In this document: positions 1-10,820 of the stretch, in pieces
Layout of the letters: the number at the start of each line of letters is the position of its first letter
How positions within the stretch are numbered: position 1 is the first letter of the stretch
NCBI RefSeq assembly: GCF_011386835.1
Contig: NC_088800.1
Location: forward strand, 19,068,572-19,132,571
Source of the DNA: Chrysemys picta bellii
Lineage: Eukaryota > Chordata > Testudines > Emydidae
Reading direction: 5' to 3'
Length of the DNA: 64,000 bases
Program-made: the position numbers and the translations under genes
The notes under the pieces: generated by a model
The model's input: only the letters and a program-made list of their open reading frames with translations
Databases searched by the model: none
What the model was told of the DNA's origin: nothing

Positions 1-1133
1 TCCTCTGACAGTGGTGACCGTCACCCATAATGCATACTAGCCCTCGATTAGCAGTGAAGCAGGCTCAAGAAGCAAGTGTAAAGGAAGGCGATAGACTGAA
101 GCAGCAAGAATACTACAGCAACTGACCTCACTGCACAGGGTGTCACCCACTGCAAATGTTAGGGAACACCAGTTCCCTTTGATGTTTGGTAGCATGCTGT
201 GTATACCAAGAGGCTGAAGGTAAACACTATAGGCACTCTAAGCATTAGGCTCTCCAGGCTCTAGCCCTTAGTAGGTTCCTTTAAAGAACTGCACATTTTG
301 AGTAACACACAATTGCTTCACTAGGGCTGCTAGACTCAAAAAGGTGCAAATACATTCAGCACAATTACTTTTAATGATTTCAACAAAAAGATTAAAACAA
401 CAGTTTCCAGTTCAGGCCCTAAATGCAGTCCAGGATAGAGGTATGAAGTTAGGACTACTTGGGCCTAGTGCTGGGGTACTTCCTCCAGCCTACCCTTCTC
501 CCGCTTTTGTTCATCACCCATGGCCTTGTTCAGGTCTAGCCACATGATCCTCCTATTGCAAGCCACTCCCAGGTATCTGCTTGGCTTGCTTCTCTGCCTG
601 GCTTTCAACATTTAGCTCTAGCTCCCAAGCTGTTACCTCCAGCCCACTGCTTTCCTCCTGTGCAGCCTTTGGCTCTCTCCTGGTTCCCTCTGACCTGAAA
701 TTGTTACTTGCCTTTTCTGTACAGGAGGGATTATGGAGCCAGAGGTAATGAGCCAGCAGTTTCATTATAGTATTTCATGTTTCAAAATTAATATTATTTT
801 GGAAGCACAGATGCTCCAATGCCCAAAATGGAATGGGGGTGGGGCAGGAGTGGGAAGAGGCGGGGCCTCATGGAAGGGGTGGAGTGGGGGCGGGGCTGGG
901 GGCAGAGGGGATCAAGCACCCACAGGAAAGAGGGGAAGTCAGCGCCTATGGTCAAACTGGCTTTTTTCTTTAAATAACCAGTCAAAGCAGTATTTCCTTC
1001 TTTCTCCCCAAATATGGAAGTTCCCCCCTAACTTGTCCCCACCAATCACACTGGTCCAAGGCAGGCAATATTCAGTCTTGTACCAGTGACAAATGTAAGG
1101 TTCAGTACTTAGGACCCATCAGGCATAGAAATG
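1..1133. other. Intergenic stretch, no gene recognised
   Basis: No exon or known protein similarity was seen on either strand. Around 820-925 there is a G-rich, GGGGC-containing low-complexity segment of the kind found inside repeats of this genome. Short open frames here have no recognisable domain. Confidence 0.6.
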
Positions 1134-1658
1134 AAAGTTTTATACTATTGGAAAGGAGAGTTCTTCTTCGAGTGGTGTCCCTGTGGTGTTCCACTTCAGG
1201 TGTCGGTGCATCCCTGCGCCATTGATCGGAGACCTTCAGTAGCAGTGCCTGGTCGGGATGCGCGTGCACAGTTGGTGTCTCGCGGTGTCATTGGAGTCTG
1301 TTTGGCACACGTGCATTCCGACCCCCTCAGTTCCTTCTCAACCGTCCTCAGCTGAAGACTGAACTCGGGGCAGTGCTGAACCTCTTCCCCTATTTTGAAA
1401 GAAAATTAGTTTTAGTTAGATAAAAACTCCCCTATAAACCTTTCAATAGTTGCATATAGTTCGTTTAAAAACAAAAACAAAAAATTAGTTTTTTCTTAAC
1501 CCATTTTCCCTCTTTGGGAGTAAACCCCACTAAGGTCTCGTTCTTAAACCTTCTTGAATGGGTCACATTAAAGATGCTGGGGTCTCCTGGTTTTAAAAAA
1601 TGCGACTCTTGCAAGGACCCCACACCACGCTCAGACAGACATTCCCAGTGTGGCAAAT

Positions 1659-1780
1659 AGGGTGACCAGATGTCCCGATTTTATAGGGACAGTCCCGATA
1701 TTTGGGGCTTTGTCTTATATAGGCACCTATTACCCCCCATCCCCTGTCCTGATTTTTCACACTTGCTGTCTGGTCACCCT
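1659..1780. mobile_element. Short hAT-type MITE with terminal inverted repeats
   Basis: The element starts AGGGTGACCAGATGTCCCGA and ends TCTGGTCACCCT, giving inverted ends of at least 12 bp. The host sequence GTGGCAAAT occurs on both sides (directly before 1659 and again just after 1780), a target-site duplication of 8-9 bp as made by hAT transposases. It has no coding capacity and sits inside the DIRS-like relic. Confidence 0.7.
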
Positions 1781-2449
1781 AGTGGCAAATGCCTCGGTGA
1801 GATGCACATCCCAGCTAAGTGCATCCACTGCAATAATCTAAAAGCCAGAGCTCACCGCGACCGAGACCTGCGTTTAAAGATGATTCTTATGGAGAAATCC
1901 CTCCAACCTGATTTGGAGACGGGTAGAACAAAACCCTCTCCTAAGTGCTCTCCGACCAGGCCAGAACAGACCAAGAGCAGGGCTCCACCCTCTCATGAGA
2001 AGAGGAAGGGAGCCTCAACCTCCCCACACAGGGAACTGGGCAAAAAGAAACAGTTCCCAGTGAGGTCCTTGCCAGCAGTACCGACTGCTTTAAGGGTCAG
2101 AACTCATTCCACTCGAGCTATGTCAACATCAGTAGTGTTCCTACAAAACATACCCATTATTGACATATGCAAAGCGGCTACATGGTCAGCAGACCATACG
2201 TTTGGCAAACAGTACTCCATCATACAAGACGCCAGGGTGGACACTATAGTAGTTCATACAGTACTGTCTGCCACTGCCAAACCCGCAAATCCAAAATCTC
2301 CCCAACCATAGCAGGTACTACTCTACATTCATCTGAAGTGGTGCACCCACAGGGACACCACTCAAAGAAGAGAAGTTTACTCAGCCTGTGCAGTAACTGA
2401 GGTTCTTCGAGATATGTGTCCCTGTGGATGCTCCACTAGCCACCCTTCC

Positions 2450-2640
2450 AGGGCCGCCCAGAGGATTCAGGGGGCCTGAGGCAAAGCAATTTTGGGGGCC
2501 CCTTCCATTAAAAAAAAGTTGCGATACCATAGAATACTATATTCTCATGGGGGATCCTATGGGGCCCAGAGCCTGGGGCAAATTGCCCCCCTTGCTTCCC
2601 CCCTCCCCCCCCCCCCCCCGGGAGGCCCTGCACCCTCCTC
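2450..2640. repeat. G-rich interspersed repeat, copy 1 of 2
   Basis: A segment starting GGGCCGCCCAGAGGATTCAG and running to a poly-C tract closely matches 34122-34275 (same order of GGGGGCCTG, AAGCAATTTTGGGGGCC, AATACTATATTCTC and GCCTGGGGCAAATTGCCCC). It is inserted in the DIRS-like relic, so it is the younger of the two. Family not identified. Confidence 0.65.
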
Positions 2641-2865
2641 CCCTCTACTTTGGAGTTTGACTTAAAGGACTCTATGGTGGAGATGGAACTGAGGGGGTCA
2701 GAACGCATACACGCCAAGCAGACTCGAATGACGCCGCGAGACACCAACTGCGCACGTGCATCCCGACCGGGCATGGCTCCCGAAGAGCTCCAATGGATGG
2801 CGTCAGGACGCACCAACAGAGTGAGTAACCTTCTCTTTCGTAGCTTTTCAGTGGGATACAACTGA

Positions 2866-4234
2866 ATTTTCCACAGATGACCAGTGAAGAATTGCTTCTG
2901 TGTAGGGGAACTCTCTATGAGCAGAAAGCTGGCAGAGGCATCTCAGGCCTCTACTACCTCCTGTGACAGCTGCATGCCCACCCAGGCATGGGAGGAGGGA
3001 TGGGAACTTGGGATAGTTGATTTATCTTATGCCTTTCCTCCACAGATATAAGGTCCCTGGGGAACTTTCTGCCAGCGCGTAAGTAGAGCTGCAGGAGAGC
3101 AGCTGTAAACTTGCACTGGGGCCAGGCTGAGCCCCCCACACTTGGAAAGAGCGGAGAATCATTTCAATGTTTTAATAGACATATACACAATGAAGCCAAT
3201 ATATCTACAGACACTTAACTTCCTTCTTTGGAGGCATGGGCCTTGCAAAGTAATAAGTGCTACAAAGTGCACAGAAGTATAAACAGCAGTCAGTGGTGGT
3301 GAGAATTGAATTCATGGTATCCTGGCTCTAAGATCAGTGCATCTTCCCCTATGGTAAAGGGTGTTGTGAGTGTGGAGGTAAGGAGAGAACCCCACCCCAA
3401 TTGCCTGATTTGTCACTGCGGAACAGGTGGCCCAATTCTATTCAGCTGAAATGCTGGATGTCCCAGAAAAAAATGGTACATTTTAGAGCACTGTCTTTTA
3501 GCTATTTTACTTTGGGAACATAAGCAGCTGGAAAACCAGGTGAAATAGCTACCTGGGGATTCCCCCTTTGAAGGGCAACCCCTGAATGGTGCAGAACTGG
3601 CATAGTGGTTCTATGGCAACCCTCCTTTCACCTGTAGTTTAACAGGAGTACCTAGGACAAAGAGAGCATGACCAGAGTGCTCTGGCAATCCTGCGTTGCT
3701 AACCAAATTAGGGAGGGAGTACAAAGGTGGCATAAGGCATAAAAAGACCTTTGCCCCTACACCTTCTCAGTTGCACTAAATGTATCCTTATGGGTGAAAA
3801 GCTAGCCCAAAGAATCCAATTTGTGGTATCTGACTTGTCTTGAGGTGGTCTACTGATTTTCCACGAGCATGAGCGGGCTCAGGGCAGCAGGCATGAAACA
3901 AAATTGCTGCATATATAAAAGGTCACACAAGGAGTGATGTTCTCTTTACTGTAATTCAGAAGTCCAAGTTGGCAATACAGTCAAAGTATCTTGACTCCTA
4001 GTGCCGAGCTCTGACCGAACTCCCTCAAAAGGGCTACACTGCATATTATGCCCAGCCTGCGTGACTTGGGCTTATGGACTTGGTGTTTATAAGCCAATGC
4101 TTGTGTGTCCACAGTGCATTGCAAATGGTTTACAATTGCTAGATGTGGGTCTCACAGCTGTGCTAACACGTCCATATTGCCCTATACAGACCTTCTGACT
4201 CAAGTCTGTGGCTTGAGCCGTGTCCACACTTCAT
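2866..4234. other. Intergenic stretch, no gene recognised
   Basis: Nothing recognisable on either strand: no splice-bounded coding segments, no clear LINE or SINE ends and no RNA gene. Confidence 0.55.
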
Positions 4235-4986
4235 AGGGTTACCATATTTAGCAAATAAAAAAAGAGGACCCTCCACGGGCCCTGGCCCTGCCAATTTCCC
4301 CACCCCAACTCCGCCCCTTCCCCGCCCTAACTCCGCCCCCTCCTCCCTCCCACTCCCAGCCACATGAAAAGGGCTGCCCGAGCGCTACCGGCTTCACGGT
4401 TTGCCGGGCAGCCCCCAGACCCTGCGCCCCCGGCCGGCGCTTCCCCAGCGCAGCTGGAGCCCGGGAGGGGAAGCGCCCAGCCGGGGGCGCAGGGTCTGGA
4501 GGCTGCCCGGCAAACCGTGAAGCCGGTAGCGCTTGGGCTTCAGGCAGCCCCTATGCCTCCGGACCCTGCGCCCCCAGCCGGGCACTTCCCCTCCCGGGCT
4601 CCGGCGGCGCAGGGTCCGGAGGCATGGGGGCTGTCCAAAGCCCGTAGCGCTCAGCTCTTAAACAGAGCCGAGCTGCCCAAGCGCTACCGGCTTCAGGCAG
4701 CCCCCATGCCTCCGGACCCTGCGCTGCCGGAGCCCGGGAGGGGAAGTGCCTGGCCAGCGGCTGGGGTCCGGAGGCAAGGGGGCTGCCTGAAGCCCATAGC
4801 GCTTGGGCAGCTCGGCTCTTAAACAGAGCCGAAGAGTCCGGGGAGGAACAGAGCCGCCAAGGGAGGGGAAGTACCCGGCCGGCATTTTCCCGGACATGTT
4901 CGGCTTTTTGGCAATTCCCCCTGGACGGGGGTTTGATTGCCGAAAAGCCAGACATGTCCGGGAGAAAACGGACGTATGGTAACCCT
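4235..4986. mobile_element. GC-rich non-autonomous DNA element with three internal hairpins
   Basis: The ends form an inverted repeat (AGGGTTACCATA at 4235; TATGGTAACCCT ending at 4986). The interior is very GC-rich and folds back on itself. Arm 4381-4446 pairs with 4467-4533 almost perfectly, about 4545-4580 pairs with 4608-4640, and about 4680-4722 pairs with 4764-4803. A clean target-site duplication is not visible. The open frames in both directions (for example 4364-4822) are by-products of the GC-rich palindromes, not genes. The element sits about 0.5 kb upstream of the USP8 first exon. Confidence 0.7.
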
Positions 4987-5199
4987 AACACTGCAAAATG
5001 ACAAGGTTTGGACTTGAGTCACAGTTGGACTCGGGCTCTGATCCACTCCTCTAGCAGGGTCCTTAGTGCTTCCTAAGCCAAGCTGGACTGTGTGCGGACA
5101 GAAGGGGGCTTTGTGCTCAAATCTGAGCCATGGCCAGCTTAGTATGCAGCGTAAACACACACCACCCCCTGAGTCTGGAGTCCTGAGTCCTAGTGCTCA

Positions 5200-5960
5200 G
5201 TTCTGACCAGGCACCTTCCTACAGCTGCTACAAGGCCCGGAACAGTGGGCTAGACTAGCTCTGACAGCCTGACTCGCTCCGCCACAGCCTGGCGCAGAGC
5301 CCAGGCCTCCTGACTCCTGCTCTCTCCAGATCAGCGCACGCTCCTTCCCACACAGCCTAGGGTCGCGGCCCAGGGTCCTGGCGCCGGTACCTGGCTGGTT
5401 CACCTGCCCCTAGCTTAGCCCGGGAGTGTCTCCCCGCCCCAGGGGGCCGTGCCCCGGCTAGGCTGCCCGAGAGCGCCCGCCCTCGCAAGGGGAGTGGGAG
5501 GAGCCCACTCGAGTTCCGCCTCAGCAGTTATGGCCGCGTAGAGTCTCCTCGGCGGTAGTGCTCGGACATGGGCCTGCCCCGGGCCGGCAGCTTGAGGCAG
5601 CGAGTCTCCTCGGCGGTGAGTACGGACCCGGCCGCCCGCCTGCCTGGGCCTAGCGGCCGGGCTCGAGGGCAGAAAGCGAGTGAGAGGCCCGGATGGGAGA
5701 CGGCCTCTTCCTCCGGCCGTAGAGCCGCTCGGGCCAAGGTGCGGGCTCGGCAGTGAGGGCTGCAGGGCTCCCTTCTCAGCAGCCTGGCTCGGGGGCAGCC
5801 CATCGCGTACCCCGACTCCTGAGGCGATCCGAGGGCGGGGGCTGCCCAGGCCGGGCTGTGCAGGACAGTCGTGCGGGCTGGTGAGGGACAGGGGCTCAGT
5901 GCGGGCGCACGGGGGACAGCGGGGCTGGTCTAGGACCAGGAGGAGAGAATGGCTGGCGGC
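5200..5960 (+). promoter_or_regulatory. USP8: CpG-island promoter of USP8
   Basis: A dense CpG stretch surrounds the first exon, with a GC-box-like TCCCCGCCCC at 5431-5440 and no TATA box. This is the usual promoter form of a widely expressed gene. Transcription direction is inferred from the splice donor at 5616 and the position of the coding exons. The transcription start itself cannot be fixed from sequence. Confidence 0.75.
5491..5615 (+). other. USP8: USP8 exon 1, 5' UTR (5' limit uncertain)
   Basis: The exon ends at a consensus donor (CGGCG|GTGAGT, GT at 5616). It holds no start codon for the main protein, which begins in exon 2. It contains two upstream ATGs: one at 5530 followed by a stop after three codons, and one at 5568 that reads through the splice junction. 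The stretch from 5491 is duplicated without indels 1763 bp downstream. Confidence 0.65.
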
Positions 5961-6029
5961 CGTTCAGGACAGGAGAGGGTGGTGGGGGTATTGGTTAGCG
6001 CAGGGGACTGGTATCGAGGCCTGTTCCTG

Positions 6030-6185
6030 ACAGCCAGTAACTTGCTTGTGTGACCTTGTCACTTAATCCTCTTCAGCCTCAGTTTACCAGTAGGTAAAAT
6101 GGAAATGGCTCTAGGCACCTGAGCAGGAGGCTTAATATTTGTAAAGCACTGTAAGAGCTTCAGGTGAAGAGTACTGTGGAAACAG
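6030..6185. repeat. MIR-like SINE piece
   Basis: The order TGTGACCTTGTCACTTAATC, CTCAGTTTACC, GTAAAATGGAAATGG and TTTGTAAAGCACTG is that of the MIR core and tail region. Diverged. Confidence 0.6.
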
Positions 6186-7253
6186 GTTATGATTTTATTT
6201 TGATAGTTTAACGAGCATTATGAATGTTTCATGCTGGGTGAAGTATGCAGATTCATAGTTTTGGGAGCTGCCACGGTGTGGTATCTATTTTGAAAGGTTT
6301 GGGTGCCCACAGCTATATCAAAAGGAAACTGTCTGGTTAAAAAACAAAAATTAAAGTAGCCTTGTATTACCACTTTAGTAATTAAAAACCAAAACAGCTT
6401 ACAATAAGTGGTAGAAAGTTAGATTTTATTGATTGATTTATTTATGGCACCTCACACAATTTGGATAAATATACAAGTTAGCCAGTTTCACTTTCTGGTT
6501 CTCTTATTTTTACAGTAACTTGTTTGGATTGAATTACTTTTCACTGAACTCCCCCCCCCCTCCTTTTTTTTTTAAGTCACTAACTTTTTTAGTAGTTTGG
6601 TTTTGTAAACTATTGTTGTGTACACAAATCTAATTTTCTGGCCTGAACTACCTGACAACATGTATTCATCTAGTAGTCAAGTAAAGGGCTTCCTCAAAAG
6701 TGCTAGAGTGCTTTTGAACAGTTGATAGACATGAGCCCTGATCCTGCAATCTGAAGTCTTTTCATGCGGATCAGTGGGACTCTGCACTGAAGGACCATAT
6801 ACCCATGTGTAATTCCATTGGAATCAGTCTGTGTGTCTCAGATTGCATGACTGTCCCTAAAACTGTAAAACGTTAATCTTGAAAATTTTAGGAGTAGATT
6901 CACAAATCTAATTCTAACAAAACAAGATCAAATATTTGCATGCAGAATGTAGGTAGTAAACTTCTTTTAAAATTGGGAGAAACCTGTCTCCCACTTACTG
7001 AATTCTTGGACATTAAATATGTATAAAAAGATTAATTCTTCACTACCTACCAGAACATAGTGTGCAATACTTGGCATGTCAATCTAGGTCAAAAAGACAG
7101 CACAGAGGGAGTCATGTTGCAAGTAGCATATTCCATTATTTCCACTGGTTATTCTAGTCACTGCTTACTCATATCCTCTGTAAATACAATCATGTTAATT
7201 AGCTATGTAAAAGATCTTTTACACGTAGGTTATTTAGTCTAGAGCTTGGCGTT

Positions 7254-7392
7254 GGGGTGGGAGGAGTCCAGTTGAGTTCCGCCTCAGCAACTATGGTCAC
7301 GTAGAGTCTCCTCAGCGGTACTGTTCGGACATGGGCCTGCCCTGGGTCAGCAGCCTGAGGCAGTGAGTCCCCTCGGCGGTGAGTACAGACCC
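7254..7392 (+). pseudogene. Decayed duplicate of USP8 exon 1 with splice donor
   Basis: This aligns without gaps to 5491-5629 (constant offset 1763). It keeps GAGTTCCGCCTCAGCA, the upstream ATG and the donor CGGCG|GTGAGT (GT at 7379). Most differences are CpG to TpG or CpA changes (for example GGCCGCGTAG to GGTCACGTAG), as expected for a copy that lies outside the protected CpG island. The upstream frame in this copy is cut by TGA after 11 codons. It could be a dead duplicate or a minor alternative first exon. Confidence 0.75.
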
Positions 7393-7414
7393 TATCCTCC
7401 TAACTCTGTCAGTG

Positions 7415-7588
7415 CAGCATAGCTTCTGGGGGTGTTGTGCTATACTAGGGGAATCTTGGAGGAGCTAGTCAGTCTAGCAGATGTTCTGACATCTGCCAAA
7501 TGGAGACCAAGGTCCTCCTTGGATGTTGAGCATCACTTCCTGTCTCATTGAAAGGAACTTTTGGGGAACTTCAGTGAGGTGAACCTTG
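7415..7588. repeat. Duplicated 174-bp segment, copy 1
   Basis: This matches 8344-8517 at an offset of 929 with only a few substitutions. Shared strings include GGGGAATCTTGGAGGAGCTA and GGTCCTCCTTGGATGTTGAG. It begins about 20 bp after the duplicated exon 1. Repeat family not identified. Confidence 0.75.
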
Positions 7589-8343
7589 CCCAGTTATGCT
7601 TTAAATATTTCCATTAGTAATACCCAAGCAAATTTTCCTGAGATTTTGAGGTGAAGGGCCTGATCTTGGGATGTATGAAGTACCTGTATCACCCATTGAC
7701 ATCCATTCCTTGGATCTCAGTACCTCTTGGGATCAAGATCTAGATTAACAATCCTCAGGTGTGGAATTGGAGTACAATGTAATGCTCCATCTCCAAATTA
7801 ATAAGTAAATAAAATAAAATGACTTGTTGAGAGCCATTTTTACTGAAAGTTCTAAAAATTCACAATCAACCTAAAGAAGTAAACAAAAAAAACTAAAAGT
7901 GGATTCAAATATTGCACTGGCTCCTGAGTTGTCCTGCTTTTCTTTGTGGTTTTGCAATCTTACATTCCTTTCTTTAAAAAGAAAAAAAGTGTCTACTTTG
8001 TGGATGTGTGAAAAACCGAGACAAATGATTCTAAGTCCTTTGGGTTGTGGAGGGGAGCAAGAGAGTAAAGAGGCAGAAGAGGAAAGGCGCATGCACCCAC
8101 CTTCATAAGAGCAGAGCGACTCCATGCACTCAGGTCTCTGCTATGTTGTGATCTAACAGCCATTCTGCCCAGCATGCTCTCCTCCCAACCTGGTGGGAAA
8201 TTTCACTTACATTTTTAGACAGATATTAAATGCTAACATCTGTTTGAAAAATCAAGTAAAAATGCTTTTATTAGCAAATTGCTTTTGAACTGCACTGCCC
8301 ACCACTAGGCGAATTGGCACTAGTACAGCAGAAATGGCCAAGA

Positions 8344-8517
8344 CAGCAGAGCTTCTGGGGGTGTTGTGCTACAATAGGGGAATCTTGGAGGAGCTAGTCA
8401 GTCTAGCAGATGTTCTGACATTTGCCAAATGGAGACCAAGGTCCTCCTTGGATGTTGAGCATCACTTCCTGTCTCATTGAAAGGAACTTTTGGGGAACAT
8501 CAGTGAGGTGAACTTTG
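8344..8517. repeat. Duplicated 174-bp segment, copy 2
   Basis: Same orientation as the copy at 7415-7588 and nearly identical, while the flanking sequences differ. This suggests either a dispersed repeat or a local duplication of this segment alone. Confidence 0.75.
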
Positions 8518-8965
8518 TAGAGTTTCTAGAGGGTGTCTCAGCCATGCTTGGCCTTTACCATTCGAGCCAAGGATAGAATGTGACCTTTTAGTTTTAGTGG
8601 ACTGGTTAAATCAAAATTTAGTTTCCTGGTCATAACAGATTAAATGCTATTTACAAAATGAAGTGAAAACAGTATTCTATGAAAATGTTTGTTTACAAAA
8701 AGTCCCACGCATTTCTTTGTTAACTAGCCCCCTAGTTTTTGTAGTATTCAGATGCAGTAATATGGAAATTTGACAGCAGCTCAGGTAAATGTTTAAAAAA
8801 AGGGAGTGTTACTTGCATTAAATATTAAAATAAGATCAATACAGCTCCTGTATATATTATTATTTTAAATTCAGTTTTACTCTGCCCCTAAATTTTCAAT
8901 ATGCTGCAGTAACAACAACACAGAACTGCGTTGTCAAAGTTGAAAGAGGGAAGTTTTAGCAAGTA

Positions 8966-9097
8966 GAGGCCCAGTCCTAAAAGAGATGTTCACATGTTTA
9001 ACTTTACTACTGGGAATAATCCCTTTGAAATCATTGGGAACTACTCATGGTAGTAACAATAGGCACATGTGTAAATCTTTGCAGGATTGGGGCCTAA
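8966..9097. repeat. Palindromic amniote-type interspersed repeat
   Basis: The left edge AGGCCCAGTCCT and right edge AGGATTGGGGCCT are inverted, as are the internal GTTCACATGTTTAACTTT and CACATGTGTAAATC blocks around a centre near 9030. Diverged pieces of similar type occur at about 20880-21000 and 37137-37215. Confidence 0.5.
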
Positions 9098-9489
9098 GTA
9101 GGCTCTTGGCACTTGGGATGACATTGGAGGGGGCTTAGGATAAACAAACACTAATTGGTTATCTTGTTAAGATGACAAGCAATTAAATAGTTAATATGGA
9201 CACTTGTTTTTCTTCAGTATTAACACTTATAATGAGTAGAGTAGTTTACAGCTCTTAGATCTATTGTTTTATACTGTCTGCAGACTCAGGAAGACACTTT
9301 ATTGATTTAAGTCTATCTACATTCAGACCGTTTTGCTGGTTTAACTATATCAGCGTAGTTAAATCAGCAAAAGCCTTCTAGTGTTGATGCAGATTATTGG
9401 TATTAGAGTGCTTATACTGCTGTCACTTATACTTTTATCATATCTCTTTTGACAAATAAAAGTCACACCCCTTACAGACATAACTATGC

Positions 9490-10820
9490 CTGCAAAACTT
9501 TAGAGTGGTAGTAGTGTTGATGTAATATTCTTAGACTTCTATGAGACGTTTGACTTGGTACTGCATGACATTTTAAATAAAATTCTAGAATATAAAATTA
9601 ACATAGCACACATTAAATGAATTAAAAACTGGCTAATTGATAGGTCTCACTGTAACTGTAAACAGGGAATAGTCATTGAGTGGGGTGTGTTTCCAGGGAG
9701 GTCCTGCAGGGATTTAACATTTTAATCAATACTCTGGAAGAAAACATAAAATCATCACTAATAAAGTATTCAAATGACACAACTTGGGGACGTGGTAAAT
9801 AATGAAGAGGACTGGTGGTTGGTTCAGAGCAATTTGGATTGCTTGGTAAACTGGGTGCAAGCAAACAATATGTATTTTAACATGGCTAAATGTAAATGTA
9901 TACATCTAGGAACAAAGAATGTAGGCCATACTTACAGGATGGTGGACTATCCCAGAAAGCAGTGATTCTGAAAAAGATTTGGGAGTTAAGGTGGATAATC
10001 AGTTGAACATGAGTTCACAGTGTGATGCTGTGGCCAAAAAAGGTGCTAATGCAATCCTGGGATGCATAAACGGGAATCTCGAGTAGGAGTAGAGAGGTTA
10101 TTTTACATCTGTATTTGGCACTGGTGCGACCACTGCTGGAGTCCAGTTCTGGTGCCCACAATTTTAGAAGGATGTTGGTAAGTCAGAGGGTTCAGAAAAG
10201 AGCCACTGGAATAAGTAGAGAATTAGAGAATGTGTTTTATAGTGATAAACTAATAGGTTGAGCTCCTTGAGTCTAACAAAGAGAAGGTTAAGGGGTGACT
10301 TGACTACAGAATACAGTAAAAACTACGTTATCCGGCCCTGTACCAACTCCCTCCCAGAGCCTGCACTCCGCACCCCCTCCCATGCCCCAACCCCATGCCC
10401 TCAATCTCACTCCCTCTTAGTTAACTGGCATTTTTCACTTACCGGCACCCTCTAGTCCCCCAACATGTCAGATGAACAAAGCTTGTACTGTATAAGTATC
10501 TACGTAGGGAACAAATATTTAATAATGGGCTCTTCAATCTAGCAGAGAAAGGTATTACATGATCCTATGGCTGGAAGTTGAAGCTAGACAAATTCAGACT
10601 GATAATAAGACACACATTTTTAATGGGGAGTGTAATTAACACTGGAACAATTTAGCAAGGGTCATGGTGGATTCTCCATCACCAACAATTTTTAAATCAA
10701 GATTGGATGTTTTTCTGAAAGATATACTCTAGGAATTATTTTTGGGAAGCTTTATGGCCTGTGTCATATAGGTGGTCAGACTAGATAATCACAGTGGCCC
10801 CTTCTGGCCTTAGAGTCTAT
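9490..10820 (+). mobile_element. CR1-type LINE, 3' part, interrupted
   Basis: The 3' portion of a CR1-like reverse transcriptase frame is visible with many stops and gaps, followed by the typical CR1 tail: GGAACAATTTAGCAAGGGTC, GGTGGATTCTCCATCA, GGGAAGCTTTATGGCCTGTG, GACTAGATAATCACAGTGG and CCCCTTCTGGCCTTA. Plus-strand orientation. A small DNA transposon is inserted at 10314-10490. Confidence 0.75.
10314..10490. mobile_element. Tigger/mariner-like MITE inserted in CR1 at TA
   Basis: The element runs from CAGTAAAAACTACGTTATCC to AAGCTTGTACTG and is bounded by TA on both sides (10312-10313 and 10491-10492). Removing it together with one TA rejoins an ordinary CR1 tail (CAGAATA then AGTATCTACGTAGGG). 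The internal text CGTTATCCGGC ... TTACCGGCACC is typical of Tigger-type non-autonomous elements. Confidence 0.65.

Larger units (their letters stand above)
1134..2865 (+). mobile_element. DIRS-like tyrosine-recombinase retroelement, degenerate
   Basis: The open frame ending at 2311 carries the signature of a tyrosine recombinase C-terminus: an H-x-x-R box (His codon 2104-2106, Arg codon 2113-2115), then the stretch DICKAATW, then a candidate nucleophile Tyr (codon 2213-2215) in a HTFGKQY context. This arrangement is known from DIRS-type YR retroelements. The segment 1190-1350 is repeated in inverted orientation at about 2656-2830, sharing for example the string TTGGTGTCTCGCGG, as expected for the inverted termini of DIRS elements. 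The motif ATGTGTCCCTGTGGATGCTCCA near 2415 is a direct, diverged copy of the 5' edge. Only the last part of the recombinase remains; gag and reverse transcriptase are missing. Two younger repeats (1659-1780 and about 2450-2640) are inserted in it. Confidence 0.65.

Noticed and set aside
1670..2311. 213-residue plus frame as a host gene
   Set aside because: Its C-terminal part has tyrosine-recombinase motifs and inverted flanks, and its 5' part is a MITE. It is a mobile-element relic.
4364..4991. Overlapping long frames on both strands rich in Pro/Ala/Gly
   Set aside because: They arise from GC-rich hairpin arms that read open in several frames; no conserved domain.
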